A stretch of 64,000 nucleotides of DNA from Nitrobacter vulgaris (GCF_031453995.1 NZ_JAVDPZ010000004.1:139298-203297); one strand, 5' to 3'. Shown: positions 53,275 through 62,178, numbered from the stretch's first letter. Made by a program: numbers and translations. The notes: generated from the sequence alone by a model not told the origin.

Positions 53275-53864
53275 GGACTGCCGGTGCTCCCCTTCTGGGC
53301 GCTATACAAGTCGTCCAAATTGCTCCGCGATTTCACGACATCAGCGTGATCGGGGCCGAGCCCTTTCTCCCGGATCGCCAGCGCTCGTTTGTAGAGCGGC
53401 TCGGCATCGGCGTAGCGGGCCTCTGCTTTGTAGAGTGAGGCCAGATTGTCCAGCGCCGACGCGACGGAAGGGTGACCCTCGCCGAGCGCCTTCTCGAAGA
53501 TGACGACAGCCCGCTTGTAGAGCGGCTCGGCCTCGGCGTAGCGGCTCTGGGCGGTATACAGTTTGGCCAGACCGTTCAGCGATTGCACGAGATCGGGGTG
53601 ACTAGGCCCGAGGGCTTTTTTCCAGGTCGCCAACGCCCGCTTGCAGAGCGGCTCGGCCTCGGCGTAGCGGCCCTGGAGGCCGTAGAGTTCGGCCAGATCG
53701 GTCAACCCTAGCGCGACAGAGGGGTGATCGAGCCCGCGCGTCTTCGCGCAGATCGCCAGCGCTTGTCTGTAAAGCGGCTCGGCTTCGGCGTAGCGACCCT
53801 GCTCTTTAAAGAGCTCGGCCTGATCGTTCAGCCTCGCCGCCAGCATGATATCGGACACGGCCAT
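53271..53864 (-). CDS. Tetratricopeptide repeat protein (kinesin light chain-like repeats)
   Basis: 197 residues with four consecutive 42-residue TPR units of the NphC/kinesin light-chain kind, each containing a GRYAEAEPLYKRAL-like core (GRYAEAEPLYRQALAIC, GRYAEAEPLCKRALATWKK, SRYAEAEPLYKRAVVIFEK, ARYADAEPLYKRALAIREK). Each unit is followed by G-x-x-HP-x-V. No signal peptide or enzyme domain: a protein-protein interaction scaffold. High identity between units suggests recent internal duplication. Stands alone; partner unknown. Confidence 0.85.
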   Translation of the reverse strand: MAVSDIMLAARLNDQAELFKEQGRYAEAEPLYRQALAICAKTRGLDHPSVALGLTDLAELYGLQGRYAEAEPLCKRALATWKKALGPSHPDLVQSLNGLAKLYTAQSRYAEAEPLYKRAVVIFEKALGEGHPSVASALDNLASLYKAEARYADAEPLYKRALAIREKGLGPDHADVVKSRSNLDDLYSAQKGSTGSP

Positions 53865-54143
53865 GAACGGTGCACTCCTGACGCATGGATGAGTTTAGCA
53901 AGAAAGCCGGTATGCCACTAATTCCTACCCATTGGCAGTGGGTGCTTTCGGCGCCTAGGCGACAGCAAAGCGAGGCCGTTTCCGGTACGGGGTTGAAGGC
54001 TCGCCAACGCGCGCAACTCAGCGTTAGTATGTGGAACTCGGCAGATCAAGCATCGTTCTATCCACCAGCAGTTCCTCGCACGCAGCGTCTATTGGAGATC
54101 TGACCTGCTTACGAATTCCTCGATTCTCATACCGGGACAAACC
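53865..54143. other. Gap between the TPR gene and the PLD-VTT gene
   Basis: 279 bases between divergent genes. The last about 45 bases read in frame with the PLD gene and encode SILIPGQTVW, family-like sequence upstream of the chosen start. Elsewhere nothing recognisable. Confidence 0.45.
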
Positions 54144-56195
54144 GTGTGGTTCAAGTGCCGGGCGCCTCGAATGGCGGTTCTCAATGATGCCGCCGAATAC
54201 TTCGCGGCGTTGCGGGAATCCTTTCTGCGGGCCGAAACACAAATACAGATTGTTGGATGGGATATTCATAGCGAAACCCCGCTGGTCGGGCCCTCGGGGG
54301 TCGTCAACGACGGATTACCGCTTTCGCTGGCCTCTTTTCTAAAGGCGCTGTTAAAACTCAAGCCCAAACTCACAATCAACATTCTCATTTGGGACTTTGC
54401 GGCGCTGTACGCCGCCGAGCGCGAAGTCAGTTCTGCTGGCAAATTCGCCGATGCGGCTGATGACAGGATTCGTTTCTGCTGGGATTCGTGCCTTCCGCTT
54501 GGATCGGCGCAGCACCAGAAATTTGTCGTCGTCGATAACTCGCTGGCTTTCGTCGGTGGGCTCGACCTGACGATCCGGCGCTGGGATACCAGCGACCATC
54601 TTCCCGAGCATCCATTTCGAAAAGATCCGCAGGGAAAGCGCTATCCCCCCTTCCATGACGTCCAGTGCATGGTCGACGGCGAAGCGGCAGCGGCTCTCGG
54701 TGAGCTTGCGATGCGGCGCTGGCAGGCGGCGGGTTGCAATTTTGAGAAGGTCGGTTCTGCCGGCGACGACCGGTGGCCGAAATCCGTACCGATCGGGGCC
54801 CGGGAAGTCACCGTCGGGATCGCCAGAACAGAGGTGGCAAGCCACTCATCCGAGGACGTTCACGAGGTTGAACTCCTGTTCGAAAGGTTGATTGGCGTCG
54901 CGACGACTTTTGTCTACCTCGAAAACCAGTTCATCAGTGTCAGGAAGATCGCCGAGCTCCTCGCCCAACGGATGGCAGCTGTCCCATCACTTCAAGTGCT
55001 GATTATCGTGCCGAAGCTACATTCCTCATGGCTTGAGTCGCGGGCGATGCAGAGCGGTCGCGACTCCTTTCTTGATCCATTCAAGAAAGCCGGCGTCACG
55101 GAACGATTGCGCATTCTTCATCCATCTACGGCGGGCCAGCCTATCATGGTCCACAGCAAACTGATGATTATCGACGATGATCTCGTCCGGATCGGATCGG
55201 CCAATCTCAACAACCGCTCAATGGGTGCGGATAGCGAATGCGACCTTGTGTTTGAAGCGACGACCGAAGCCCATCGCGACTTTGTTCGCAGGTTGCGTCG
55301 GCGACTCATCGGTCATTTTTGCGGCGCGGCCGAAGAAGAAGTTGCTGAGAATGAATCTCGTCTGCTGCGGTTCCTCGATGCTTATGCAGTCGCGGGAGCG
55401 ACCAAGGCGTTGCAGCCGATCGAGGTCGGTCAGGTTTCGTTTCGTGCGCTCAATGATTTCATCCAACCCATTGCCGATCCCCGCATACCTTTGAATCTCA
55501 AACGCGCCGCAAGTAGAATGTGGACCACAAGAACCCTCCTGGGAACGGCGGGCCTCGTGCTTATGCTTATGGCCCTGACGTTGCTCTGGCGTTACACGCC
55601 GCTGCGCAGCTACGCTGATATCGGCTTTCTGTCGGCCATCATGAGTCAGCACGACTCCCCGTTTGCTTCGTTCATCGCGGTCGCCTGCTTTGTGCTCGGC
55701 GGTTTGATCATATTTCCTGTCGTGGTTCTGATCGCAGCGACAGCCGCAGCATTGGGACCCTGGACCGGCGCGATAACTGCTGTGGCAGGGGTCATTTTGA
55801 GCGCCTCTCTACTCTTCATGATTGGGCGCTATCTTGGCCACAAACGGCTGCAAAATCTTCTCGGGCCTCGCGCGCTGCGCGTTCAGGGGCGGCTGGCTGG
55901 GAAGGGGATTATCGCGGTCGCCATCCTCCGGATGGTCCCACTCGCACCATTCTCGATCGTCAATGTTGTCGCAGGCGCGAGTCAGTTGAAATTGAGAGAC
56001 TTCCTGGTGGGTACGATTTTTGGCATGATGCCGGGTATCGTGGTCATGGCTGCGCTGGGTTCACAGATCGCCGATTTTGCGAAGAGCGAATCCTGGGGGA
56101 ATGTGATTTCTCTCGGATTGACGATTGTTATCTGGATTGCGATCTGCCTCGCGGCTCAGTTTGTCGTCACCTGGCTCGCCGGGCGGAAAGCATGA
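54144..56195 (+). CDS. Phospholipase D-like protein fused to a VTT/DedA membrane domain
   Basis: 683 residues from GTG 54144. The N-terminal two thirds are a two-copy PLD domain: first HKD HQKFVVVD (His124, Lys126, Asp131), second HSKLMIID (His337, Lys339, Asp344) followed by IGSANLNNRSMGADSECDL, cardiolipin-synthase-like. After a first membrane helix near 460 the C-terminal third is a VTT (SNARE-associated Golgi/DedA) domain with several helices and the motif FMIGRYLGHKRLQNLLG, LRMVPLAPFSIVNVVAGAS. It probably acts on membrane phospholipids. Family N-terminus appears to begin upstream of the GTG, so the true start is uncertain. Overlaps the next gene by four bases. Confidence 0.88.
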   Translation: MWFKCRAPRMAVLNDAAEYFAALRESFLRAETQIQIVGWDIHSETPLVGPSGVVNDGLPLSLASFLKALLKLKPKLTINILIWDFAALYAAEREVSSAGKFADAADDRIRFCWDSCLPLGSAQHQKFVVVDNSLAFVGGLDLTIRRWDTSDHLPEHPFRKDPQGKRYPPFHDVQCMVDGEAAAALGELAMRRWQAAGCNFEKVGSAGDDRWPKSVPIGAREVTVGIARTEVASHSSEDVHEVELLFERLIGVATTFVYLENQFISVRKIAELLAQRMAAVPSLQVLIIVPKLHSSWLESRAMQSGRDSFLDPFKKAGVTERLRILHPSTAGQPIMVHSKLMIIDDDLVRIGSANLNNRSMGADSECDLVFEATTEAHRDFVRRLRRRLIGHFCGAAEEEVAENESRLLRFLDAYAVAGATKALQPIEVGQVSFRALNDFIQPIADPRIPLNLKRAASRMWTTRTLLGTAGLVLMLMALTLLWRYTPLRSYADIGFLSAIMSQHDSPFASFIAVACFVLGGLIIFPVVVLIAATAAALGPWTGAITAVAGVILSASLLFMIGRYLGHKRLQNLLGPRALRVQGRLAGKGIIAVAILRMVPLAPFSIVNVVAGASQLKLRDFLVGTIFGMMPGIVVMAALGSQIADFAKSESWGNVISLGLTIVIWIAICLAAQFVVTWLAGRKA

Positions 56196-56872
56196 CGCTT
56201 ACAATCCGCGTGATGACGTGGAACGTACACGGCACATTCAATCTCAATCCGCGCTTTGACATCGGGGCGGTCTCGTCGATCATTCGGAAATGGTCGCCCG
56301 ATATTGTGGGACTGCAGGAGATCGACTCTCGCGGACGCAGCGACAATCCTTTCGAACGTCTTGCAGGTGTCGTGGGCGCGCATAACGTCGATGCCAGATC
56401 GATCGTCACGGCGGATGGCGATTACGGACAGGTTTTGCTGAGTAAGTGGCCCTTCATCCGGGCACCGACCATCGTGGATGTTTCATACCGGGAGCGAGAG
56501 GCGCGCAGGGCGATTTCCACTTGTATTCAGTCCCCGATCGGAGAGATCGCAGTGATCGCTACCCATCTCGGGCTGAGCATCCGCGAGCGTCAGGAGCAGG
56601 CTCGCGCAATCGTCAATCTCATCGATGCTCCCAGAACGATCGTGCTCGGTGATTTCAACGATTGGTTCTGGGTCAAATCGGTCAGGCGAATATTGGCGCA
56701 GCGATGCCCTGTGCGGACTAGACTGCGCACCTTTCCATCATGGTGTCCCGTGCTTCGACTTGATCGCATTTACACCGTGCGGACGGGGTGTATCGCCAGG
56801 GCATGGACCGATCCGGAAGCCCGCGCTTGCTCGGATCACTTGCCGGTCATCGCCGACGTGACGTTCTCCTGA
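56192..56872 (+). CDS. Endonuclease/exonuclease/phosphatase family hydrolase
   Basis: 226 residues; ATG 56192 overlaps the PLD-VTT stop (ATGA), so the pair is one operon. Motifs of the family: RVMTWNVHGTF, IVGLQEIDSR, THLGLSIRERQEQA, VLGDFNDWF and the C-terminal CSDHLPVIADV with the catalytic His. Substrate cannot be read from sequence: the fold includes DNases, inositol phosphatases and sphingomyelinase-type phosphodiesterases. Coupling to a lipid-acting partner suggests it may cut a phospholipid headgroup or a product of it (inference). Confidence 0.88.
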   Translation: MTLTIRVMTWNVHGTFNLNPRFDIGAVSSIIRKWSPDIVGLQEIDSRGRSDNPFERLAGVVGAHNVDARSIVTADGDYGQVLLSKWPFIRAPTIVDVSYREREARRAISTCIQSPIGEIAVIATHLGLSIRERQEQARAIVNLIDAPRTIVLGDFNDWFWVKSVRRILAQRCPVRTRLRTFPSWCPVLRLDRIYTVRTGCIARAWTDPEARACSDHLPVIADVTFS

Positions 56873-57074
56873 GGCCACGCTTAGGTTCCGCAGGCGGAGC
56901 AAGGACCGGGCCAGGCAAGCGCTCACTGATCGCACTGCTGCTTGGTCAGTGTATCTGCCGTTGAAAGAACGACGCGCGCAGCCTGGAGGAACGATCTGCG
57001 AGGCAGCCCGTTTTTCTTTCCTGAGCGATACGCAGTTCCACAACGGATACCCAACAGATTTTAGGAGCGATCGA

Positions 57075-57227
57075 ATGGCAAAGATGGAAAACGGACACAT
57101 CGTCGAAACCGCAACGGAAGCACGGGGCGCAGAGCGCGGACCCACGGTGCGCAACGTGCTCGTGGCAGGAACCGGTTTGGTCGTGGCCGCCTTCATAGTT
57201 GTCTATATCGCGTACTTCGCAGCCTGA
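57075..57227 (+). CDS. 50-residue single-span membrane protein
   Basis: ATG 57075 with a strong TTAGGAGCGATCG upstream. 50 residues: polar head MAKMENGHIVETATEARGAE, then one helix VRNVLVAGTGLVVAAFIVVY to the end. I believe homologues occur in related genera, often near stress genes (memory, unchecked). The binding site and codon use support a real gene. A 13-bp hairpin follows. Function unknown. Confidence 0.7.
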   Translation: MAKMENGHIVETATEARGAERGPTVRNVLVAGTGLVVAAFIVVYIAYFAA

Positions 57228-57257
57228 GGGCTGACGGGCATATCGCCGCATCGCGAG

Positions 57258-57288
57258 CTGCCCTGCGAGCTTTCCGCTCGCAGGGCAG
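57258..57288 (+). terminator. Strong hairpin after the 50-residue gene
   Basis: CTGCCCTGCGAGC-TTTCC-GCTCGCAGGGCAG: a 13-bp perfect stem 30 bases after the stop. Followed by TCCCTCTC without a clean T run, so termination is likely but imperfect. Confidence 0.7.
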
Positions 57289-57326
57289 TCCCTCTCAAGA
57301 TTCCATCGTCCAATCCAAAATCAACT

Positions 57327-57506
57327 ATGAGAAAACCCCACCAAAACCCCACCCCGGCACAGATTCGCCGCCGTGCGTATGAGCTATGGCAGCAAGAAGG
57401 CTTCCCTTCCGGGAAGGATGAGGAGTTCTATCTTCAGGCCGAGAAAGACTTGTCCGGCGAAGAAAAAGCAGATCCCATTTCAGAACGAGTAGCGTGGACT
57501 GAATGA
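57327..57506 (+). CDS. DUF2934 small protein
   Basis: 59 residues from ATG 57327 to TGA 57504-57506. Begins MRKPHQNPTPAQIRRRAYEL and continues LWQQEGFPSGKDEEFYLQAE, the DUF2934 core (R-RAYELW-EG-P-G-D-E-W-AE). Its function is unknown. An unusual repeat ACCCCACCAAAACCCCACCCC encodes the start. Ends 26 bases before the stop of the convergent cysteine-cluster gene. Confidence 0.7.
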   Translation: MRKPHQNPTPAQIRRRAYELWQQEGFPSGKDEEFYLQAEKDLSGEEKADPISERVAWTE

Positions 57507-57531
57507 CACCAGTCTGCCAGGTTCGATCGGA

Positions 57532-58353
57532 TTATTCTGATTTATCGGGTGGATGTTTCGACAATCGGAGAAGGGCAGGCCGATAAGGAGGATAGGGATC
57601 TTCGTCGTCGGGGATCGCGCAATATCCAAATTCCTGCTGTATCCGCTGGATCTCAGCGGCGCGTTCATTCAAGCGTTGGGCATGCTCCTGCGACTGGGCC
57701 CTCCAATAGCGGAAGGTTTCGGGCGTGACGGGTACGAACGCCGTGCCGAAGAGCGTCGGATCGGGGACGGCGGTTCGCCCGAGCAGGAGAAATTTGTCAG
57801 AACCGACGAAGACGAGGGTGGCATAGCCGGGGTTTCCTCTCGCCCTTATCCCATTGAGTGACAACTCGCACAGCTTGCTGAAGTACGGCTCCTGTCGCCA
57901 TCGGTCGGGATATTCGGGATCGACCTGAACGTTGACCGTGTTCTCGCTGAAATGCATCACCAGGCGAGCCTTCTCGGGAAACCAGTCGTCGTTGAAATGA
58001 CCTTGCAGCCAGGCGCACGTGAACGATCGGCACATTTGAGGACGATCGTTGTAGATGGTGCATCCTTTGCCGGTCTCCCAATACTTGCATAACTCATTCA
58101 CCGGTTTTGCGACCGCTGTCACCTCGAGGATATCGCAACAGCAGTTGCACGATCCACATTGCCGGACGTTTGGTTTCGTCGGCTTGCCCGGTGGCCTGAA
58201 GCCTTCACTGTCGCGAACAATCCGCTTCTGCTTCTCAAGCGTTTGCAGTGCGCGTTCGACTTTAAGACGAGACAACCCGGTCACATCGATAACACCACGA
58301 ACCGTCGTTGCGCCTCTTTCGACCGCGAGAGCAACTTGCGAAATCGCTTCCAT
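57532..58353 (-). CDS. Winged-helix-like + cysteine-cluster (YkgJ-type) protein
   Basis: 273 residues. The N-terminal about 55 residues (TTVRGVIDVTGLSRLKVERA, LQTLEKQKRIV) look like a winged helix. Next comes a cysteine-dense region RQCGSCNCCCDILEV, Cys66, 69, 71, 72, 73, then Cys89, Cys98 and CRSFTCAW with Cys108 and Cys113, similar to the YkgJ-type CxxCxxCC metal- or iron-sulfur-binding family. The C-terminal part (LRARGNPGYATLVFVGSDKF-like) is unassigned. The presence of the helix-turn-helix beside a metal cluster would suit a redox- or metal-sensing regulator (inference). Confidence 0.75.
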   Translation of the reverse strand: MEAISQVALAVERGATTVRGVIDVTGLSRLKVERALQTLEKQKRIVRDSEGFRPPGKPTKPNVRQCGSCNCCCDILEVTAVAKPVNELCKYWETGKGCTIYNDRPQMCRSFTCAWLQGHFNDDWFPEKARLVMHFSENTVNVQVDPEYPDRWRQEPYFSKLCELSLNGIRARGNPGYATLVFVGSDKFLLLGRTAVPDPTLFGTAFVPVTPETFRYWRAQSQEHAQRLNERAAEIQRIQQEFGYCAIPDDEDPYPPYRPALLRLSKHPPDKSE

Positions 58354-59490
58354 CGCTTTTTTCCTACTTATGACTCAGCTGCGGCGCGCTTCTTCTCACC
58401 CTTTCGTTGAGTAGCCGTCTTGTCCGAGTCACGAGTGCGCTATTCTACGGGAATGCGCCGCACATCGTCTCGATTCCGAACCGAAAAGAGGATGGTCGGG
58501 AGTCGGCCTGAGTAGAGGGACAACGAAATATCCGCAAACACCAAGAATTGTAACGGCTCCGACGTCTCATTGGCTTGCGTCTCGATTACGCGCTGCCAGC
58601 CGCCACCGGGCTTTTGCTCAATGGCCGGGGCTCCGGGCGCGATTCTTAACCGTCCGCCCAAATGCGATAGAGCTCGCCGCGAGTGCGGTGGCCTGGTAAT
58701 GCGCGCATCTACGGGAATCCGCTACACGAAAACCGGAATACGAGAGCCATCGCGCTTCATCGGACCGACTAGCCGAAACAGCATTGTTGCGCACCCTTGT
58801 TACACAGCCGGGCAAGTGCAACACTCTGATAGGGCTTAATTTATTGAAGGAGAAGAGGTCTTCAATGAAATGGTGCCCAGGAAAGGATTGTCTCCTTCCC
58901 CTTTTAACAGCAGCAAAATCAATGACCTAACGCTACATCAGATGCCGGCTTTGTACCAAGCAAATGTGCCGTCGTCGACCATGAAACCGTTGAGATGTGC
59001 TGCCAAAGGAGCCGGCCGTGCAACACGCATGCGCGTACCAGATGGCGCCCGCCGGTTGCGAGTCGATCATGCGCAGCCCGGTGCGACTTCGGCACCATTC
59101 CGGATGATGCTCCGCCATCGGCCTCGTGATCGAGTTGCCCATAAATGCGTGATGTCGCCTGGATTTAGATCGACGGTCCAGGTGAGCGAATGCAGCCGCT
59201 CTTTCGTCATCTTTACAGTCTGCCAACGCGCCATCGAATAGCGTGCCAACGGCGTCGCCCTCCAGCGCCAGGCGGTCCGTATAACAGGTCTGCTGCAACT
59301 CGAATTGTAGCGACCACAATTTCCTTCTGGCAGCCGTCGGCGCCTAGGGCCTCCATCTTGATTGACGCTTGGCGGCACGGTCTCAATGCCGCTAGTCCAA
59401 AATATTCGTGAGTTAATGTAAAACGAGTTGGCAATAACTGCGTCGTCCGGGACCGTGTTGCCGTCGTCGATTGATGGAGTGGAATCAACA
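58354..59490. other. Region without confident genes (58.35-59.49 kb)
   Basis: About 1.1 kb. Both strands are broken into short open frames. On the minus strand, scattered stretches look as if once coding, such as AGAIWYAHACCTAGSFGST near 59000-59070 and AAHLNGFMVDDGTFAWYKAG near 58940-59010 in another frame, which suggests a decayed gene. A 73-codon minus frame (58440-58661) and an 89-codon plus frame (58570-58839) have no recognisable family. I do not call any gene here. Confidence 0.5.
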
Positions 59491-60438
59491 ATGGCGAAGT
59501 ATCGTAACGCATTACCGCAGGCCCAAGGTGGCCTGTTCCTCAGCGACGGCGGAATGGAGACCGCGCTAATCTTCCTGCAAGGCCAAGACTTGCCGCAGTT
59601 CGCATCCTTCGTGCTGCTCGAAGACGAGAAGGGTCGCGCAGAGCTGGTGAAGTATTACGAGCATTTCCTTCCGATCGCCAGGAAGCGTGGCGTCGGTTTC
59701 GTGCTCGACACCGCCACCTGGCGGGCAAGTCTCGACTGGGGCCAGTTAATCGGATTTGACGCCTGCAGGCTGAAAGCCGTCAACATCGCGGCGGTGGAAC
59801 TGATCGCTGCCCTGCGCGACCTGTGGGAAACGCGGGCAACGCCGATAGTGTTGAACGGAGCAATTGGACCGCGCGGCGACGGCTACAAGGCTGGCGCCAT
59901 GGAGATTACCGAAGCACAAGATTATCACGCGTTCCAGGTCAACATCTTGGCTGGCACGCAAGCCGACATGGTCTCGGCGACTACTATGAATACGGTAAAC
60001 GAGGCGGTGGGCATCGCACGAGCTGCGAAGTCGGCGGGGATGCCATGCGTCGTCTCGTTCACTGTAGAGATGGATGGTAGGCTGGTCGACGGCACGACGC
60101 TGCGGGCGGCGATCGAGTCGACCGAGGAGGCGACTAGCACGTCGCCGGCCTACTACATGGTCAACTGCGCCCACCCGATCCATTTCGAGCAGGCGCTGGA
60201 GCGTGATGAAGATTGGGTAAAGCGCATCCACGGCGTGCGCGCTAACGCGTCAGCCAAGAGCCATGCCGAACTCGACGAATCCGACACGCTCGACATCGGC
60301 GACATGGCCGACCTCAGCCGCCGATACAGCGGGCTGATGCGAGCGTTCCCGTCAATGCGCATACTTGGCGGGTGCTGCGGAACCGATCACAAGCACATAG
60401 CCGCGATCTGCGAAGCCTGTATGCCGGGAGGGGCCTGA
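59491..60438 (+). CDS. Homocysteine S-methyltransferase family protein
   Basis: Transfers a methyl group, in studied members from S-methylmethionine or betaine, to homocysteine. ATG 59491 (MAKYRNALPQAQGG) gives 315 residues; the frame opens earlier at 59428. Zinc-binding cysteines: NCAHP and the pair in LGGCCGTDHKH. Other landmarks: FLSDGGMETALIFLQG, VLNGAIGPRGDGYK and PCVVSFTVEMDGRL. It stands alone in a gene-poor area, so the in vivo substrate is open. Confidence 0.9.
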   Translation: MAKYRNALPQAQGGLFLSDGGMETALIFLQGQDLPQFASFVLLEDEKGRAELVKYYEHFLPIARKRGVGFVLDTATWRASLDWGQLIGFDACRLKAVNIAAVELIAALRDLWETRATPIVLNGAIGPRGDGYKAGAMEITEAQDYHAFQVNILAGTQADMVSATTMNTVNEAVGIARAAKSAGMPCVVSFTVEMDGRLVDGTTLRAAIESTEEATSTSPAYYMVNCAHPIHFEQALERDEDWVKRIHGVRANASAKSHAELDESDTLDIGDMADLSRRYSGLMRAFPSMRILGGCCGTDHKHIAAICEACMPGGA

Positions 60439-60647
60439 TTCTGGAGCCCGACCGCCAAAAAAATCTGCAGATTCTCGCTTAGCATGGCTCCTCGGTGATC
60501 CTGGCCACGAGGACAGCAGGACAGCATAAGCAAAACCGCAAGTTACGCCGGTATCAGCTTGGTGCGCCTGCGGGACGTGAACACGAAGCTCGCCTTGCTT
60601 GATGTCGCGCCTAAACACGTCAAAAAACCAGTAGATGCTTTTCTTGT
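60439..60647. other. Gap between the methyltransferase and the hydrolase
   Basis: About 210 bases. A plus-strand stretch near 60555-60635 reads SLVRLRDVNTKLALLDVAPK and may be a remnant of some coding sequence, but no full frame is present. Confidence 0.4.
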
Positions 60648-61451
60648 CTATTTTTTTAGGTCCGCGGCAAAAAAGTTGGCGGCTTCGGCCTTCGAATCCT
60701 GGTCGGCCTTGGAGTCGTATCTGAGTGGCAGGTTGAATTTCTTGCCAAGCTCGGTCGCTTCAGGGTTTGTGAATGCGTGCACCGCGCCGAGATACCGGAT
60801 GACCCGATAATCGACCTTTGCTGCGTCGAAATCCTTTTTCAGCGCATCGTACTGCTCATGCTTGAGGAACGGGTCGTCCGCGCCGTTCAGGATGAGGATT
60901 TTCGCTTTAACGGCTCCCGGCCTGGGCGCGGGGGTATTGAGACCAAGTGATGCATGAAAGCCCGCGACAGCGGCGAGGTCCGCGCCGGCGCGTGCCATGT
61001 TCAGCACGACCGCGCCACCGAAGCAATAACCAACGGCGCCGATCCGCTGGGAATTGACCGACGGTTGCTTGGCGAGTTCATCACGAGCTGCGTTGAAGCG
61101 CGACTCCATCACCGTCGGGTTTTTCATCACCGACGACGAGAGCGCGCCGGCGTCCTTCGGGTTGTCGGCGGTCTTGCCGTCTCCGTACATATCAGAAATC
61201 AAGACCGTGTAGCCCTGCTTTGCGAAGTTTCGTGCCTCGTTATGGATGTGCTTGGTAATGCCCCACCATTCATGCACCATCACGATCCCGGGCCGCTTGG
61301 CTTGGGTTGTATCGTCGTATACGACGAACCCCTTCATCGTCGTAGCGCCGTCCTTATAGGTGACCGGCTCCTCCTTGATCGCAGCGTTTGCGCTCCCGAC
61401 CATCGCGACGGCGCAAAGTGCTCCCACTATGTTCGCTAGATTCATTCGCAT
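60648..61451 (-). CDS. Exported dienelactone hydrolase family protein
   Basis: Alpha/beta hydrolase. ATG ending at 61451 with AGGTGG upstream gives 267 residues; signal peptide MRMNLANIVGALCAVAMVGS-ANA. Catalytic Cys in GYCFGGAVVLNM, Asp in NGADDPFLKHEQ, His in GAVHAFTNPEA, and the VHEWWGITKHI loop, all as in dienelactone hydrolase. Being exported it is probably not the catabolic enzyme of the chloroaromatic pathway; natural substrate unknown. Ends 200 bases after the methyltransferase gene, convergent with it. Confidence 0.9.
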   Translation of the reverse strand: MRMNLANIVGALCAVAMVGSANAAIKEEPVTYKDGATTMKGFVVYDDTTQAKRPGIVMVHEWWGITKHIHNEARNFAKQGYTVLISDMYGDGKTADNPKDAGALSSSVMKNPTVMESRFNAARDELAKQPSVNSQRIGAVGYCFGGAVVLNMARAGADLAAVAGFHASLGLNTPAPRPGAVKAKILILNGADDPFLKHEQYDALKKDFDAAKVDYRVIRYLGAVHAFTNPEATELGKKFNLPLRYDSKADQDSKAEAANFFAADLKK

Positions 61452-61460
61452 GCTGACCAC

Positions 61461-61683
61461 CTACGGGTTTTGTGCAAATAAACTGGCATTCCCGCGATTT
61501 TGCGTCAGGCTACGAGTGTAGCTCGGAAAATGAAAAGGCCGAATGTGTTACCTCGGCGGCGCCAGACTCACGGTGCCTTTTTCGAGCGGGGCGACAGGGC
61601 CTGCGCGTAACGGCCAGCGATCGCGGCGCAGTATAACGGAGGCTGGCCATTTGCGCGAGGGTCTCCGGCGGGCGACCTATTCG
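61461..61683. other. Gap before the IS630-type remnant
   Basis: Roughly 220 bases with no gene seen. The hydrolase promoter lies at the left side. The right border, TAGACTAATACC near 61684, looks like the outer end of an insertion element at a TA dinucleotide. Confidence 0.4.
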
Positions 61684-62178
61684 TAGACTAATACCAAATC
61701 TCGGAGAGCGTGACTCTGTGGGGCTTTTCGAATCAGCGGCGGGCTGATTCGACATGGCGAACGAGGGAGGTTCGCCATGTCGCCCCTGCCACTGCGAGTT
61801 GATTTCAACGCACAGACGACACGGTCCGCTGCCAAGCGGTCGAAAGACGGGCCGCAGGCGCGACGACTTCTGGCCTTGGCCGCGATCTACGACGGTGCGA
61901 CGCGGACGGAAGCCGCCAAGATCGGCGGAGTTGGTGTGCAAATTGTTCGCGACTGGGTGATGAAGTTCAACGCACTCGGCCCGGACGGCCTTTTTGATCG
62001 CAAGGCGCCCGGTCAGCCGCCCCGACTTGATGACGAGCATCGTCGGGCGTTGGCTGCCGTGATCGAAAGCGGGCCGATCCCTGCTATTTGCGGCGTTGTC
62101 CGTTGGCGCATCGTCGATCTCTGCCAGTGGCTGTATGAGGAGTTCAGGGTCACAGTCTCCAAGCAGACTCTGAGCCGG
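61684..62178 (+). mobile_element. Truncated IS630-family insertion sequence
   Basis: Left end and transposase start of an IS630-type element. Homology ends after TVSKQTLSR at about 62178, where the family would continue with its DDE catalytic domain; instead an unrelated sequence follows. No right inverted repeat is visible in the window. The element is therefore inactive and about half its usual length. Confidence 0.75.

Noticed and set aside
58440..58839. Two short frames (73 and 89 codons) as real genes
   Set aside because: They overlap each other on opposite strands and show no family pattern or convincing ribosome site.
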